64,000 nucleotides of DNA from Chamaecyparis obtusa. Lineage: Eukaryota > Streptophyta > Pinopsida > Cupressales > Cupressaceae. Of the stretch, positions 13,001 to 25,512 are shown piece by piece. The notes under the pieces are model-generated. The model was not told the origin of the DNA and made no database searches. It saw only the letters and a program-made list of their open reading frames with translations. Numbering within the stretch: the stretch's first letter is position 1; each line of letters begins with the position of its first letter. Made by a program: the position numbers and the translations under genes. The stretch covers positions 689,501 through 753,500 of the forward strand of contig BSBK01007037.1 of NCBI GenBank assembly GCA_027943335.1. Direction: 5' to 3'.

Positions 13001-13719
13001 TGTTAAATTGTAATCAAATTTGGAATAAAGGAATTTTAAATTTTATGACTTTTTTCTTATATAATGAAACTATGATGATACTTAGACTACAATTATATTC
13101 TAACTCTTTTTATCCTAATGAAATTATCTATGTGATGATGATGCAGATCTGAGAGAAAACAATAAACTCCAAATACAATGATGATATATTTCTTTTTCTG
13201 AGAAGACTTGATATGAATCTCTATTTGTAACTTGTAATAACACTTGTATATTTCTGTTTGTTCCAAGTTATTCATTCAATGAGTATATATACTTTACATA
13301 ATGGGACATGAAAAAAGTTTATGTAGAGACATGTCTCTTGTTAATGGTTTAACCATTCATTAGTTACTGGTAGTACATACAATTGAATCTAATAATCGAT
13401 AATGATTGCACCATAACTTAATAACAATGATAAGATATTTGATATAATGATCGAATCTTATACTATTCATTGGCAATAATACTATATGGAATTTGATAAC
13501 AATTATTGGTTGTGATCATCACAGTCGATAATGATCAATGCTTCTAACATATATTTAACAACAATGACATATGACATATGACAGTTGATGGTGTTGTTGG
13601 TTGTGATAACCATAGTCTGTGTCGATCATGATCATCACAATTGATAAAATCATCGACTGCATCACCATGCGTCAAGGACATTTAAAACATGTAAATAATC
13701 ATCCTCAAAATAATTAACA
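13001..13719 (-). repeat. Probable solo copia LTR
   Basis: Runs from TGTTA to TAACA in plus-strand reading, a TG...CA layout with a matching 5-bp inverted end. It abuts the PBS. It is AT-rich with several short GTGATCATCAC-like palindromes near 13515-13660. The right boundary is a proposal. Confidence 0.45.
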
Positions 13720-14360
13720 TCATCTAGTTGCACTTCGAAAGATTGTTTGAAGCCTCTTTTTTGATGTTGTTGTATTCGACAAGTTGGTCAAACCTTGTAC
13801 TTGTCGATATGTGGAATTGAAATTTGATCGAGTTGACCGACTTCCGTGTCTTCTCTATATTTTTGTGTGGCATTTGTGTCGATTCTTACGTCAATGATTT
13901 ATGGAGAAAAGGAAGGACAAGTACACTAAACTTACTTCTTGATTTTAGATGGAGACAACTTCAATTTATAGAAGATTACAAGAGGAAATTTAATGAATTT
14001 GTGTGTAGGCTTAATAGAATACTTCCCTACCTGAGATCATCAAAGAATTAGTTAGTCAAATAACCGAGTACGTTGGTGGAAAATGTTGAGCCATGATTTC
14101 CATGAGTTTTGACAAATCCATCTTACAGATAATGTACAATAGCTATTTAGAGCTTGTGGGTCTATAGGCTTTTTGAAATACAAAATAAAAATTTGTTTCC
14201 AAATTTCAATATATAATTTTTTCCTCTTTATTTATAAGTTTTAGTTGACATTAGGTCTCTAAGTTCATCTTTTGAAAAGAAAGTTTTTATAGTATCTTCA
14301 ATCTTATTTTAGTTTTTTAACAACTAAATAATGAATATAAATTTTATATATATTTTTGGT
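13720..14360. other. No gene identified
   Basis: A 75-codon open frame at 13824-14051 (plus) contains RWRQLQFIEDYKRKFNEFVC. It is amphipathic and could be a decayed retroelement piece, but I do not recognise it. The rest is AT-rich. Confidence 0.35.
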
Positions 14361-14369
14361 TTGTAATAA

Positions 14370-16060
14370 TACTATTTTATTAATATTGAAATCAAAATAC
14401 ATCATTACATCATAAAGCTTAAGACAAAATAAAACCCCTGACTTTATCTAAACTTGGATATCGGAAGATTTGAGATACTAGCTCGACGTCTATGAATAAA
14501 AAAAATTCAAAATCCCATTCAACATATTTCCATTCCCCCTTTTATTTGTAAATTTTTTGACAATATAAAAAAAAATGCAACTAGGATGATACTAATAGTT
14601 AGGAAACAAAGCCATTAACAGCTGCAAAAAATACAGATTGAACCATACTAGTAAAGAGAAAGACACCACCAGTGTTTCCTCCTGGGCAGAACCATGGTGA
14701 AAACAAAAAGATTTTTCCCTATAGCCTTACCCCTTTCTGACAATATTCATAGCCTTTTATCTCCATTGTGGCTAAAGAAGCAAACATCATTGAATTTTTA
14801 TCAAACGTTAACTTGAAAATATTTGACACAGGTCCGTGCCCTAAGATCCTCCATGCTTGTTCTTCGCTAGGTCCACACTTCTTCTTCTTGACCGCTTCTT
14901 CTTTGGTACTTGATGAACTTATCCCGTTGGAAGAAGTTCCATTTGAACCTCAACCTCCTTCATCATTATGAAGGTTTTCAACGATTCCTAGATTGAGTGT
15001 GCTTCATTCCTCCATTGTTCTATGTTGAAATGAATCGACCACTGTAAGAATGGAATTAATTCCTTCAAATCCTCCATCGACGAGTTCTCAATTCCTTCAA
15101 AAAAATCTATTCCCACACGTGGTATTGCGCATTCAAGTACGAATTCTAGACCATGTAGGTTTTCTTTGTCAATAATTGCCTCCATCATTCTCCTGACCAT
15201 TCCAAATTCCTCAGCTAATTCCAGCCCCCATACTAATATTAGCTAGATAAATCACATCCATATTATTTCTTTGATTTTTTGAATAAATTTCACATCTTGG
15301 AAGGGAAATAGGCGTTTCATACTTTTCTTTTTCACCTATCCAAAAAAAGGACACTTGCTGCTTGGTTGAAAAGAGTGTGAAATTAGCCTCCATTAGCTCC
15401 ATACTGCACCAACTCCTCAGATCCAAGATAATAGAATAACCGTATCCATTTTTCTAGCCATACTAAAAGGCTAAAATCTCTTTACCAAAGCCATAAAAAA
15501 TTCCACTTTAAATTTCTCCAGACATCCTCGTCCCATCACACAAATTCCTCTACCAAGGGCTTTAAAGAATCTCATTCGCCACCTTTGTAAATGAGATAAA
15601 TCTTCAATATGAAGATTACAAAAATCTTTAATCCTTATTTCATCCCACGTTTGAAATATGAGGGATCATTTTGAAAGGCTATCCACCTCCTTATTGCCAT
15701 CCATTTGCACATGATAGATTCTAAAATCTTCAAAGGTGGCCAAATTGTGTACTATAATAGTAATGAAATTTTGCAAATGCCATGCTTCAACTTTCCTATT
15801 TATGATTTCCTGTATGATTATTAATGAGTCACCCTCCAAGTGTATTTTAGGTAGTTGTGGGGATTTCCCAAATTTAATAACCATTAGAACTACTTTTGCC
15901 TCTGCCACATTATTTGTGCCATCCTATAATTTCTTTTTACCCAAAGCCAAAGTATTACCTTTCCCATCTCGAGCAATAAATCTCGCTCCCGAAGGTACAT
16001 GATTACCTTTAGCCACTCCAACAAAATTAATCTTACACATCCACTTATAGATCTATCCCA
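14370..16060 (-). mobile_element. Degenerate LINE 3' half
   Basis: RNase H-like sequence (16050-15668) is followed on the minus strand by about 700 bp that still reads as protein in shifting frames (for example RIKDFCNLHIEDLSHLQRWR near 15600 and KKLIPFLQWS-like text near 15050). It ends in an A/T-rich 3' end near 14380 that reads GATTTCAATATTAATAAAA on the minus strand. No target duplication was found. The upstream RT part is absent. Confidence 0.5.
15668..16050 (-). pseudogene. LINE RNase H domain with lost active-site Asp
   Basis: The minus strand reads KINFVGVAKGNHVPSGARFI, then NNVAEAKVVLMVI, HLEGDSLIIIQE and a C-terminal DGNKEVDSLSK. The order matches plant LINE RNase H. The first catalytic strand is normally N-F-D-G, but here the Asp is Val (codon GTT). 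The second acidic residue (E in AEAK) and third (D in EGDS) remain. One stop lies near 15928, in the KKL*DGTN region. A non-functional remnant. Confidence 0.75.
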
Positions 16061-16099
16061 CACCACCTCCTTAAAATTTGAAGCCGAATTCACCTAGAG

Positions 16100-18120
16100 A
16101 AGCCCCTTAACATGCCATAAATGTTATATTTTTTATTCATATATAAATTCTTGTTTTAACTAGGAAAGAAATAATTTTATTATTAAATTATTTGATGTTT
16201 GATAATAATTAATGTAATATTTATCAAATAATCTGTAACATCCCCGCCAGGGAACCCATAAGGAATTAGGTCCTTTAGCATAAAATTGCAACTAACAATT
16301 TTTTTTTTTAAACATTCAACATATCATTGATTACGTCTACAAAAGAACATTCCTTAAAGGTTCCCTTCATGAATTCATTTACCAATATAAAAATCATTGC
16401 ATTCCATTACTAATCTAATTGAATTTCATTTCCTTTTTTCTTTTACTTTGCATTTTAGAATTTAAGGAAAAGATAAGAACGTAATCTTTCATTCACAATT
16501 TTATAAATATATCTTTTTCCTTCCCATTTCATTTTCAATTCTTTGAACTACACATTGAATAACTATCCTCTACGAAATTATAATTAACCCTTCACATGTG
16601 AGATCTTTCAATTCAATCATAGCAGAGATAAAAGAAAGAATACAAGATTTGCACTTTTAAATTATAACTTTTGAATCTTCAAAAAACATCCCTTAAAAAC
16701 CCCTAAAATATCCCTCCCTAATTACATCGCTTTATTCTTTCAATTTCCAATAATAAATACAATTACATTTAAAATTGCATCAAATGGCTTGAAAGCTTAC
16801 AAGGAGATCTTTTACATCTTGCATTACAATATAAATAATACATGATACAAATTGAGAAATCTTTATCACTGCATGAATCTGAAATACATCCTTTTAGCAT
16901 TGAGGTCCTAAACTATCACTGACACACAAGAAGATGTATAGGAACATACTTATGCAATATTATTATTTTCCAAATTAAAATATGAAGTTACAGTGACTAG
17001 GAAGCAACCATCTCAAGAAGGATCATTCTTTTACAAAATAACCATGAAATTACTTATAACACTATCTAACTTCCTAGAGAACATAACCAAGATTGTTAGG
17101 GTTGGAGGGGCTTTACATATTGATACTAGGTATACCATAGTGGTATACCTAGTGTGGCTTTAAATATCATAGTGTGGTATGCCACATCTTAATTATCTAT
17201 GGTAGTCAACATATTAGGTGAATAGTCATTAGTAGGTTATCGTATGAATGGTAGACTAGTGAATGCATCTCTCTTAGTACGAGCCATAAAATCTACATGA
17301 AGGATGGATAGGGACAAAGTCTTCTTTGAAAGGTTCACATTGTACCATAAGTGATCCATGATGAGTTAAGTATAATGATCCTACAAGACCTCGTAGAACA
17401 CTTAGGGTATGTTTCCGTGTTATGTTATTTATTTTACTGCATTGTTCATTATGTATGTTCTAGATTTATGTTATAATGAATATCATGTAGTATGCATGAA
17501 TTATAATAAATTACTTCATTACTTCCCTATATGTATCTTCCATTATTGGCATCATGAACATGATGGAATAATTCATTTTTCAAAAATAATTGTGCAAAGT
17601 TCTGGATCTTATTGGGGGTTTTTTTTGCACTAGAATCTTTTTAAAGAATACATTTTATTCATATTTAACATTCTTGTTCCTACCTATTAAAATTTCTCAC
17701 CAATACCATGATGGGTTCCTATGTTTTCTCTTGACTCCCATTGTCCTCTCCCATGAATGTGTGCCTAGTAGGCCCATGATGCAGCCATGTGCCTCTTTAA
17801 CTTGTTAGTGATTGTGTTGCTTTATTAATTTTATTCTTTTTATTTATTTTTATTTTATTTTCCTCCAACATCCATTAAAGATGCAACTAATAGACACTTG
17901 ACAAAAACATGGCCTTTGAAAGTAGAGCCTCCCACATTGGAAATATAAAAATATCAATGAAATATAAAAATGTTGCAAGACGATTTGCAATAGTGGCATG
18001 TTGTGATGGTTAGGTTGTGTTTTTTTTCTTTTCGTCAAGGTTCGAAACTCATTTGGGATGAGGCCCCTCATTTGTGGCCTCAATGGTTCATAGCTCTAGG
18101 TCAAATCATTTACCCCTCTT
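16100..18120. other. No gene identified; possible LTR start near 16231
   Basis: At about 16231 the sequence TGTAACATCCCCGCCAGGGA looks like the start of a gypsy-type LTR, but I could not find its other end or a second copy. A perfect hairpin lies at 17125-17153 (listed separately). Short open frames at 17409-17808 look random. Confidence 0.3.
17125..17153. repeat. Perfect 13-bp-arm hairpin
   Basis: ACTAGGTATACCA, a 3-base TAG loop, then its exact reverse complement. No poly-T follows, so it is not an obvious terminator. Function unknown. Confidence 0.85.
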
Positions 18121-18149
18121 TAAGAATAAGTTGCAAGGAAATTAATTTG

Positions 18150-18775
18150 TTGAACATTTTATAACTTGTGTAGTGTTGTAAATTATATTGAATTATATAA
18201 TTAAATGTTTACTCAGGCTTCAATTTAGCACTTTGTTTAAATATCCCAAGATATAAATGATATCTGTCAATTCAAGGTGTGACTTTACAAGAATAGTACC
18301 TTTCTAGCTCCATAGCCTCTTTCCAACCCTCTAGGATCAGATTAGTGTAATTTTATAACTTGGTGTAGTGTCGTAAATTATATCTTCTTGTGATTCCATT
18401 CTCACTTAGGATTCACTTTAGCTATTTGTTTCCATGTCCCTAGATCTAACTAATATTTCTCAACTTAGTGTATGATTTTACATGCATCTAGTACCTTTAT
18501 AGATCTAGGACTAAGTTAGGTGTGATTTTACAACTTGGTGTAGTGTCATAAATGACATCTTCCTATAATTTCATGCTCACTTAGGATTCACTTTAGTGCT
18601 TTGTTTCCATTTCCCTAGATCTAACTAATATTTCTCAACTCAAGGTGTGATTTTACAAGCATAATACCTTTCTAGCTCCCTAGCCTCTTTCTAACCTAGC
18701 TCTAGGACTCGATTAGTGGGATTTTATAGGTTGGTGTAGTGTCATCAATTGTATCTTCATATAATTCCATACACA
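18150..18775. repeat. ~185-bp tandem repeat, about 3.5 copies
   Basis: The phrase TTGGTGTAGTGTC recurs near 18160 (variant), 18360, 18535 and 18732. CACTTAGGATTCACTTTAG, TTTGTTTCCAT and TAGATCTAACTAATATTTCT recur in the same order between them. Spacing varies from about 175 to 200 bp. It lies about 0.55 kb left of the large TIR element. Confidence 0.8.
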
Positions 18776-18779
18776 CTTA

Positions 18780-19325
18780 GGCTGCAAAGGAGGAGTTCTC
18801 GCATTGAAGGATTCAAGCATTGAATATGACATCCATGATCAAATTTATATGTTTCCTCCATGAGTGGAGACATATATGATCGATATTATTAGCATCATCA
18901 AATTTCATGGTGGCTTCAAGACAAGGAGATTCCATTGGAGAAGGTATATCATTTGGATTTGACATTCTTTAGTTTAGATTCAAGGTTTATTTTAGATATT
19001 ATTTTTGTATGAAGATTGAATCCATGGGGCTTAAATAAGGAAAGAACTTTTACAACACAAACACCATTTTTATGCCTCTTGTGAGTGGGTTTTTAGATGT
19101 AGGAGAAAGGCTTTGTAGATCCAAGATGTATTAATTGTGACTTGGAAGAATTAGATATTGAAACAATTACTAGGAAGTTGTCAATTATAAAATAGTCCAT
19201 GCCAAATAAATTATTATAATACATTTTATAAGAAATATTAAAGGAAGGATTAGATAAACATCTCGAGTCCAAATCCATGTGTGATTGATCAATATTAAAG
19301 AAATGACTAAGATTATGGTGCTTAC
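18780..19325. other. Flank of the large TIR element; no gene seen
   Basis: Ordinary AT-rich sequence. The last bases before the element are CTTACCAAA, in which CAAA (19326-19329) is the proposed target duplication. Confidence 0.5.
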
Positions 19326-19329
19326 CAAA

Positions 19330-19361
19330 GGGTAAGTGCACAAAGATGGGGGACCAAAAAG
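19330..19361 (+). repeat. Left terminal inverted repeat (32 bp)
   Basis: Begins GGGTAAGTGCAC and continues through a GATGGGGGACC block to an A5G end. It matches the reverse complement of 50602-50633 at all 32 positions. A further GCCACTTTT is shared a few bases inward with different spacing. The flank on the left is CAAA. Confidence 0.9.
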
Positions 19362-20213
19362 GGGGTATAAGTTGCCACTTTTTTCCTGAAATCAGCAAAC
19401 TCTGAACTTCAACAAGAAATTGAAGATAGTTAGACTCAAAATTTTGAGATGTGACAAAAAAAGAGTTTTAATCCTCTGAATCTAGTTCCTAAACTACTAA
19501 CTTATTTTGAAAATGGTGTAGATTAAGGCCCTCAAAAAGGGGGAGCACAAAAAGTGGTCCTATTTTTTGTCCAAAAATATAACATAGCGTCTGGTGTGCT
19601 CCCCCTAAAATGTTAACTTTTTTTTAAAAAATTTTTAATTGCTCCAGTGAGAAGCTAGCTAACACCACGTAGTTTATCCCGGATTTTTTTGGTAATTTTT
19701 TTATGAACGTATAATTTTTTATGAATTTACGAAGTGCACACATCTTGAAAATGTGAAATTTCTATGTGCCCCCTCTAGAAATCATTTAAAACTAATTGAA
19801 AATTAAATTTTCTTTTTTTAAAACTATGTAGAATGGAGTCTAGTTTCTAAAAATGTAACTTATTACAAAATTCGATGAACGAGCCAAAATCTATGCCCAA
19901 AATACTGCATGTTGATTTTTTACAAAAAATAGACATACACACAAAAGAAATTAGAGTTGAAAAACTTAACATAATCAGAATTCAAAATAAATTATATGGT
20001 TATGTAGCTAACAGAGAGGTCTACAATATCATGTTGTCTAATTTTTACATTCTTGAGCCACGAGTAAACCTGACAAGGAGCACACAAAAAAAGATGTCAT
20101 TTTTTTGTATGTCTACTGGAAAACACGTCTCGAGCCTATTTCAATCATCCAAGCCTTTGGGTTGGATCTCCAAGGCAAATCCAAGCCTTAGGATTGGTAA
20201 ATTCAAAAACTTT

Positions 20214-20260
20214 ACAAAGCGTGCATGCCCTAAAGCATGCACGCCCTATAGGGCGTGTGC
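20214..20260. promoter_or_regulatory. Left subterminal GC-rich palindromes
   Basis: GTGCATGC (20221-20228) is repeated inverted as GCATGCAC (20235-20242). It overlaps a perfect 16-bp palindrome, ACGCCCTATAGGGCGT (20241-20256), and a further GTGTGCCC. The cluster stands out from AT-rich surroundings and lies about 0.5 kb upstream of the transposase-like reading frame. Related words sit inside the right end of the element. Transposase binding or promoter function is inferred. Confidence 0.55.
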
Positions 20261-20311
20261 CCTATGTAAATTTATGAGATTCACATAGTGATGAGAAATA
20301 TTCAAAGTAGG

Positions 20312-20453
20312 AGGAAGAGAGAGAGAGAGAGAGAGCTCTATCTCTCTCCCTCCCCCCTACTATCTCTCTCCCTTTCTCCCCCTTATCACTCTCTCTCACT
20401 TATCACACTCACTCTAACCTTCTATACATCTCTCTCCTCTCTCTCTCATCACC

Positions 20454-20540
<87 letters not shown>

Positions 20541-20589
20541 ACTCTCTCTCTCTCACACCTCTCCTCCTTTCTCTCCTACTCTCTCCCTT

Positions 20590-20644
<55 letters not shown>

Positions 20645-20697
20645 TCTCATTCTCTCTCCTACTCTCTTCCTCTCTCTCTCTCTCTCTCTCTCTCTAG
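20312..20697. repeat. (GA)n/(CT)n microsatellite
   Basis: A short GA run (about 20314-20334) turns directly into a long, interrupted CT tract to 20697. The serine/leucine open frame across it is an artefact, although it happens to be in frame with the transposase-like gene that follows. Confidence 0.95.
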
Positions 20698-22853
20698 GGA
20701 AGATCCAAATAGCAATGAGTTATGGGCATTTTCTGGTAGACTACCGTGAAAAGATAAAGCAATTGTTGAAGCTTTGAAATCCTTGATTGAAGAATTTTGG
20801 AAGAATAATACATGGGTATCTCCTAATCAAAGAGATGTTGTAAGGAGGATTGGTAGTCAAATTCATGTTCCACATCCAAAACATTTTTTGGATTCAACTT
20901 AGACACAATTCTTTGCAAAATTTATGCATGTGTATCCTCAAATTAAAATTAGTCAGAGATATTTTGAAATGTGTAAACCTTTTTATGTCAAGATAAATCA
21001 CACACACACAACTTGTTGTTGTAGGATACATATTGAATTTTCTAACCATTTTGAAGTTTATAGGAATATATGTGTAGCTTTGCACTCTAACAATGTTTTG
21101 TAGGATTGTAACATAAATGTCCCACCTAGATCTTCAAGGGAATTAATATCTACCATTTTATGTGAAAGAGTGGATGGTCAACAATTTTACAAGCTCTCAT
21201 GCTTGAATGGTACATGCATAGATTGCGGAGGTTTGTGACATTTGCCAATTTGTCAACATATGGAGAGTACACATGCAATCGGTAATGAAATAGTGAAATT
21301 TGGAAAATATAAGACTGTGACATACAATCTAAAAGATGGAAAAGAGGCTAAAAGATGTGATTTAGTAATTGAAAAAATTTCAGTGTATTAGTTCATGGAC
21401 ATTTTTTGTAAAAATATTATTTATGAGTATGCAAAGCATACACATAGAGTGCGATGGTTAGATATGCAATTCAAGTTGTGCAAGGACACATTCCCACTTG
21501 ATACCATTGTTTTAGTTGTGGAATTTGCAAAGAACTACACACTACAACCATAGAATGAGGTGCAAGCAAAGTGTTACAGCTCTCAACAGGTTGCTATATT
21601 TGTTCATATAGCATTCATGCATGCACCAGATAGTACAGAGGAGAACAGGAAGATATTGAGGGAGTATCATTTTTATATCAATGATGATCGCTTACATTCT
21701 ACAGAGTTTGTACACGGTTGCTTTCAACTATTTTATGGTCATTTGGCAAATAGGGGCATAAAATATCATCGACATATCATTTGGTCAAATAATTGTGCAT
21801 CCCAATTCAAGAATTCGCGGATGTTTTATTGGTTGTGTAGGATGCGTAAGATTACTGGAATTCAATATATGTGGAATTTCATAGAGGCCGGTCATCGAAA
21901 GGGAGAACACAATGGTGCAAGTGCATGTATTAAAAGAGCCTTAGCACGTGAAGAATTAAAGTACAAAGAGAAAGCAACATTGTTAGATGCGGGATGTATT
22001 GTCCAGTGGTGTAACTCTACAATGGGTCCAGGTAATGAAGGTGAGTCTATGGTTCATAGAATTTTTTGGTTGATGAATGAAACTAACGTTGCACCATATG
22101 AGGATTGTTGTACATTGACAGGATCGAGTGAGCTACACTCTTTTAGAAGTTGTAATGCAAGTTCATGGAGTATCCACACACGAAATATGGCGTGCTTTTG
22201 TTCATCACGTGTAGATGAAGATTGGGATGGGTGTGAGTCAAAGGAATGGGTTGACAAATGGTATACACATATTTTGAGTCCACTTGCCTCCTATCATCCC
22301 CATGAATCACTAGAACCGATAGAAATAGAATCATCCATTGACTTTGATCGCTTATCTGATCTAGTACAACCAGGTTGGTATTTTCCACATTCAAATAATC
22401 TCAAATTTTATACTTTATCATAAATATTTAGTAAACTAATGTCCTCATTATGTTTATATCATTACAGGCCATGTTTTTGTTGTTATTGCACCTGAAGACA
22501 ACGAATAAGGGACAGATTATTATTTGTGTCATTGTGTAGAGGCAAAAAAGAAATTTTATTGCTCAGTTATCGATGGTGAAGAATTAGAATACCCTATAGG
22601 AGAAGTGGTTGTAATTGGTACATGGCTTAGATAGTATGCTATGAAGAACCCTAGGTTGTGGTTGTTCGAGGATTGGGAGACACACAGAAAGATTCTTCAT
22701 TATTCAAACCTCATCGTTGCATCACATGTCCACTTAATCAGATATGGGGGAAGACCACAAAATAAAACTCTTTGGAAGGTTTGTGAGTCAGACCATGAGG
22801 CAATACTTGAGACAATCAAGGGTAGGGCAGACCCAATTGGTTCATTGGACTAA
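20698..22853 (+). pseudogene. Transposase-like gene, one intron, eight stops
   Basis: One frame runs from about 20698 to a TAA at 22851. Exon 1 ends CAACCAG at 22373; a 94-bp GT...AG intron (22374-22467) follows; exon 2 continues in frame (VQPG|HVFVVIAPED). Recognisable parts in order: an N-terminal TTCCCRIHIEFSNHFEVY, cysteine pairs in LSCLNGTCIDCGG, KHTHRVRWLDMQFKLC, VVEFAKNYTLQP, QVAIFVHIAFMHAPDS, EYHFYINDDR, WSNNCASQFKNSR, AGHRKGEHNGASACIKRAL and MACFCSSRVDEDWDGCESKE. From memory this layout belongs to a DDE/D-like family of large plant and animal transposons; I cannot name the superfamily. In-frame stops: TGA 20747, TAG 20900, TAG 21101, TGA 21236, TAG 21389, TAG 21551, TAA 22506, TAG 22632. 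Asp positions I expect in VDFAENY, WSDGC and HDGA read E, N and N, so the product would probably be inactive. The true start codon is not visible. Confidence 0.75.
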
Positions 22854-25510
22854 ATGGAGATACAAAATATCGTAACATGTCAAATTTATATAGCACTATA
22901 AATTAGGTGGATTGTAAATTGCTCATGCATTACCCCATATGTATAACAGGAAGTTTGTAACTTTTTAAGTCACTTCCACAACCACACTCATGATTTCACT
23001 ATCACTTTTCTTTGTTCCAATCTCTCTAAGCACTAGTACCCTCCTAGGCCACTTAGTGCACATAGTGCCTCCAACACACCAAAAACCAAACCAGATTTCT
23101 TACCTTGATCCCAATGCTATGGATCATCTTAACATGGTACATTAGACATTTTCAAACTCCCCTTTCACTCCTATCCACTCATCTTTCACCATTCTTCCAT
23201 TATAGCCTTCCAGGATTGCCTAGTAGCCCTGCCAAAACTAAAATCAATGTTTTTCTCCCAAACTTCCCAAACAACCTATCAATTTTTTTACATTTTTGAG
23301 TACCCTTTTCAGAGTTCCTAAGTTATATCAATCTCAAACTTTAACTCTTTGAATAGTGTAGACTTCCTTTTTTAAGTGCTCTTCTCCCAAGCCTAATTAG
23401 CCCCTCCTAACAAAGAAACCCTATCACCCACTTACTTCCAAGGTTCCATGACCAAAAAAAGTCTTTTATTATGATCCTAAACCAAGGATTTTCCACTTTT
23501 CAAGAATAGAGAACAAGTTTTAAACACCCAACTACAAAACCCTCTATTTAAGGCCTTCACACCTGTGGCTTCTCCAATCTAACACCTCCACACACTTCCA
23601 AATCAAACTAAGGGTTTAAACACCATGTAAAAAAACACCACATACAAAAAACCTAAAATATTCCAACAAAACCTAACCCAGAGCAGTAGGAAACTTGGTA
23701 ACAGCCTTACTTCCTTTAGAAGTAGCATGCCTAGCCAGCTCTCCACCTAGAACAAACTTGACAATAATCTGAATTTGTTTGGAGGAAAGTGTCACGATCT
23801 TGTTATATCTCATTCTTTCCTTTCATACCATCTTCTCTAAGACCCAAAATAATGCAAAGTTTGTAGCAAGGAAATGGAGTGCCCTTCTCTTAGCTCCCAC
23901 AACTCACCAACCAACTACAAAGGCTTAAGGGTATTCCCAAACTCCTATGATGGTGTAACACAACCAATTAAATGGACTTCTATCCCAATAAACTCCCTTT
24001 GCAAAGTTATACACTCAATCAAACTTCAATGCCTTTTTGGCTTTAGGGACACTAGGCCTAAAACTAACTTATTGTTAGAACTCTTCACCAGTGGACTTCC
24101 TGACCACTCCCAAGAATGTAGATGGTCCTCATATGACCTAAGACCTCTGAAATAACCCTTGGTTTACTCCCATCACAACCGTACCATAGCAAACTAGACC
24201 TGCACACCAATTTCCTTGTAGCCTTCTCAACATAGGTTTTCTATTCTAACTTTTTCACAACTGAGTATCTTGACACAATCAGGGCATTTTTAGACACCCA
24301 TTTGGAATTTATTTAAGATCCCAAAGCCTTGCCTTCCAACTCCACTCCAGCACCACCTAACACCCACCTTGGACACAGACCTAATTAGCCTAGTTAGGCT
24401 TGGTTTACAAAGCAAGTATGAGGTATAGGGTTCATGGAACTGATACAAGGCTTCAAATACTTTTCTCCAATTCCAAATGACTCAAAACCACCATTGCTTC
24501 ACTCACTTATCTACTCTATACACTTCTTTACAACTTTCTCCTACTTTCTAGACTGAATCCTCATAAAAATTCAGTCTAGGGCCTGATGCATGAGGGCCTT
24601 GCCCTTCAAGCCAATGCATGAGCCTTTGGAATCCATTGGCATATAGACCTAAATTTCATTTTCCAAATTCTTAGGTAAAACCTATAGTTAGAATGCAAGT
24701 TAGGCCGCCATTAGTGTTCAGGGCCCTAGAAAAGTTTGTTTCCTGAACTGTCTTGAGAAAAATTGAGATAACTTTAACCAATGAATCTAAATCTCTACCA
24801 AATCAATAGTAAGGTGAAATAACATGCAATGAAATATTGTCACATGCAAATCTTGGCTCTACAAGCCTGTACACGCTAGTACAACTCTGAGAAATGGCTC
24901 AAAAATGGTTTGTATTCCTCATTTATGGCACCAGTTTATGAAAATCAACTTCTTACCATTACGGTTCGAAGTGAAAAGCATATATAACCTTCAAAATGAA
25001 GGAATATCAATTGGAGAACCTATTTGACTCTTGGGTTTCCAATTCCAATCTCTCGAGCAACTTTTAGAAAGTTGCAACAACAACTTTTATTGCATTTTTG
25101 CAATTTTTTGAACTCGATAGAGTTTATGATTTCTCTTTGAGATCAAAACCTATCAACATGATTTTTAAAGTAAATATAATCTAAAATTAACCTTTAAAAC
25201 TCCATAAGCCTAACCTAGAAAATTATCACTAACTAGGTAAACCCTATGACCTAAGGTATCTTAGGCTTATAACATTGCCAAAAGATCCTTGATCATACAT
25301 CAGGGTTTTCAAACCAAAATTAGGATGATCTATTTAGATCCATCCTATTTATTACAAACACAAAGAAATTCAAATTCCTACTAGTGGAGGGTGCCCTGCA
25401 CCACAAAACCCCCTAGAAACTAGGGCTCACCCAATGTCTCATCTCCCAGCACCATAGAAATTGAACCAAAGTTCATTCGCCATCATTTGACCATCCTATG
25501 ATGGATTCAC
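22854..25510. other. Interior of the TIR element without recognised genes
   Basis: About 2.7 kb of C- and A-rich plus-strand sequence with only short random frames. A small inverted word pair around GATGCATGAGGGC and CCAATGCATGAGCC occurs near 24580-24630. No domain, TIR or LTR recognised. Confidence 0.4.
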
Positions 25511-25512
25511 TA

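Larger units (their letters stand above)
12540..13719 (-). mobile_element. Truncated Ty1/copia end: LTR, PBS and gag start
   Basis: On the minus strand the order is LTR (about 13719-13001), primer-binding site (13000-12989), short leader and a gag start at 12928. The element stops near 12540 and the telomere-like tract lies beyond, so protease, integrase and RT are missing. The LTR bounds are proposed from TGTTA at 13001 and TAACA at 13719 (plus-strand reading), with the PBS directly next to the first. The outer LTR end is less certain because no second LTR is present to compare. Confidence 0.6.

Noticed and set aside
16231..16320. Gypsy LTR start TGTAACATCCCC
   Set aside because: Only a start-like word is visible; without the other end or a second LTR it is not annotated as an element.
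19875..20288. 137-codon plus-strand frame near the left transposon end
   Set aside because: No motif; it runs through the subterminal palindromes and low-complexity sequence, and the right end has no counterpart.
20288..20697. Ser/Leu-rich open frame
   Set aside because: Translation of the CT microsatellite; being in frame with the transposase-like gene is not evidence that it is part of the protein.
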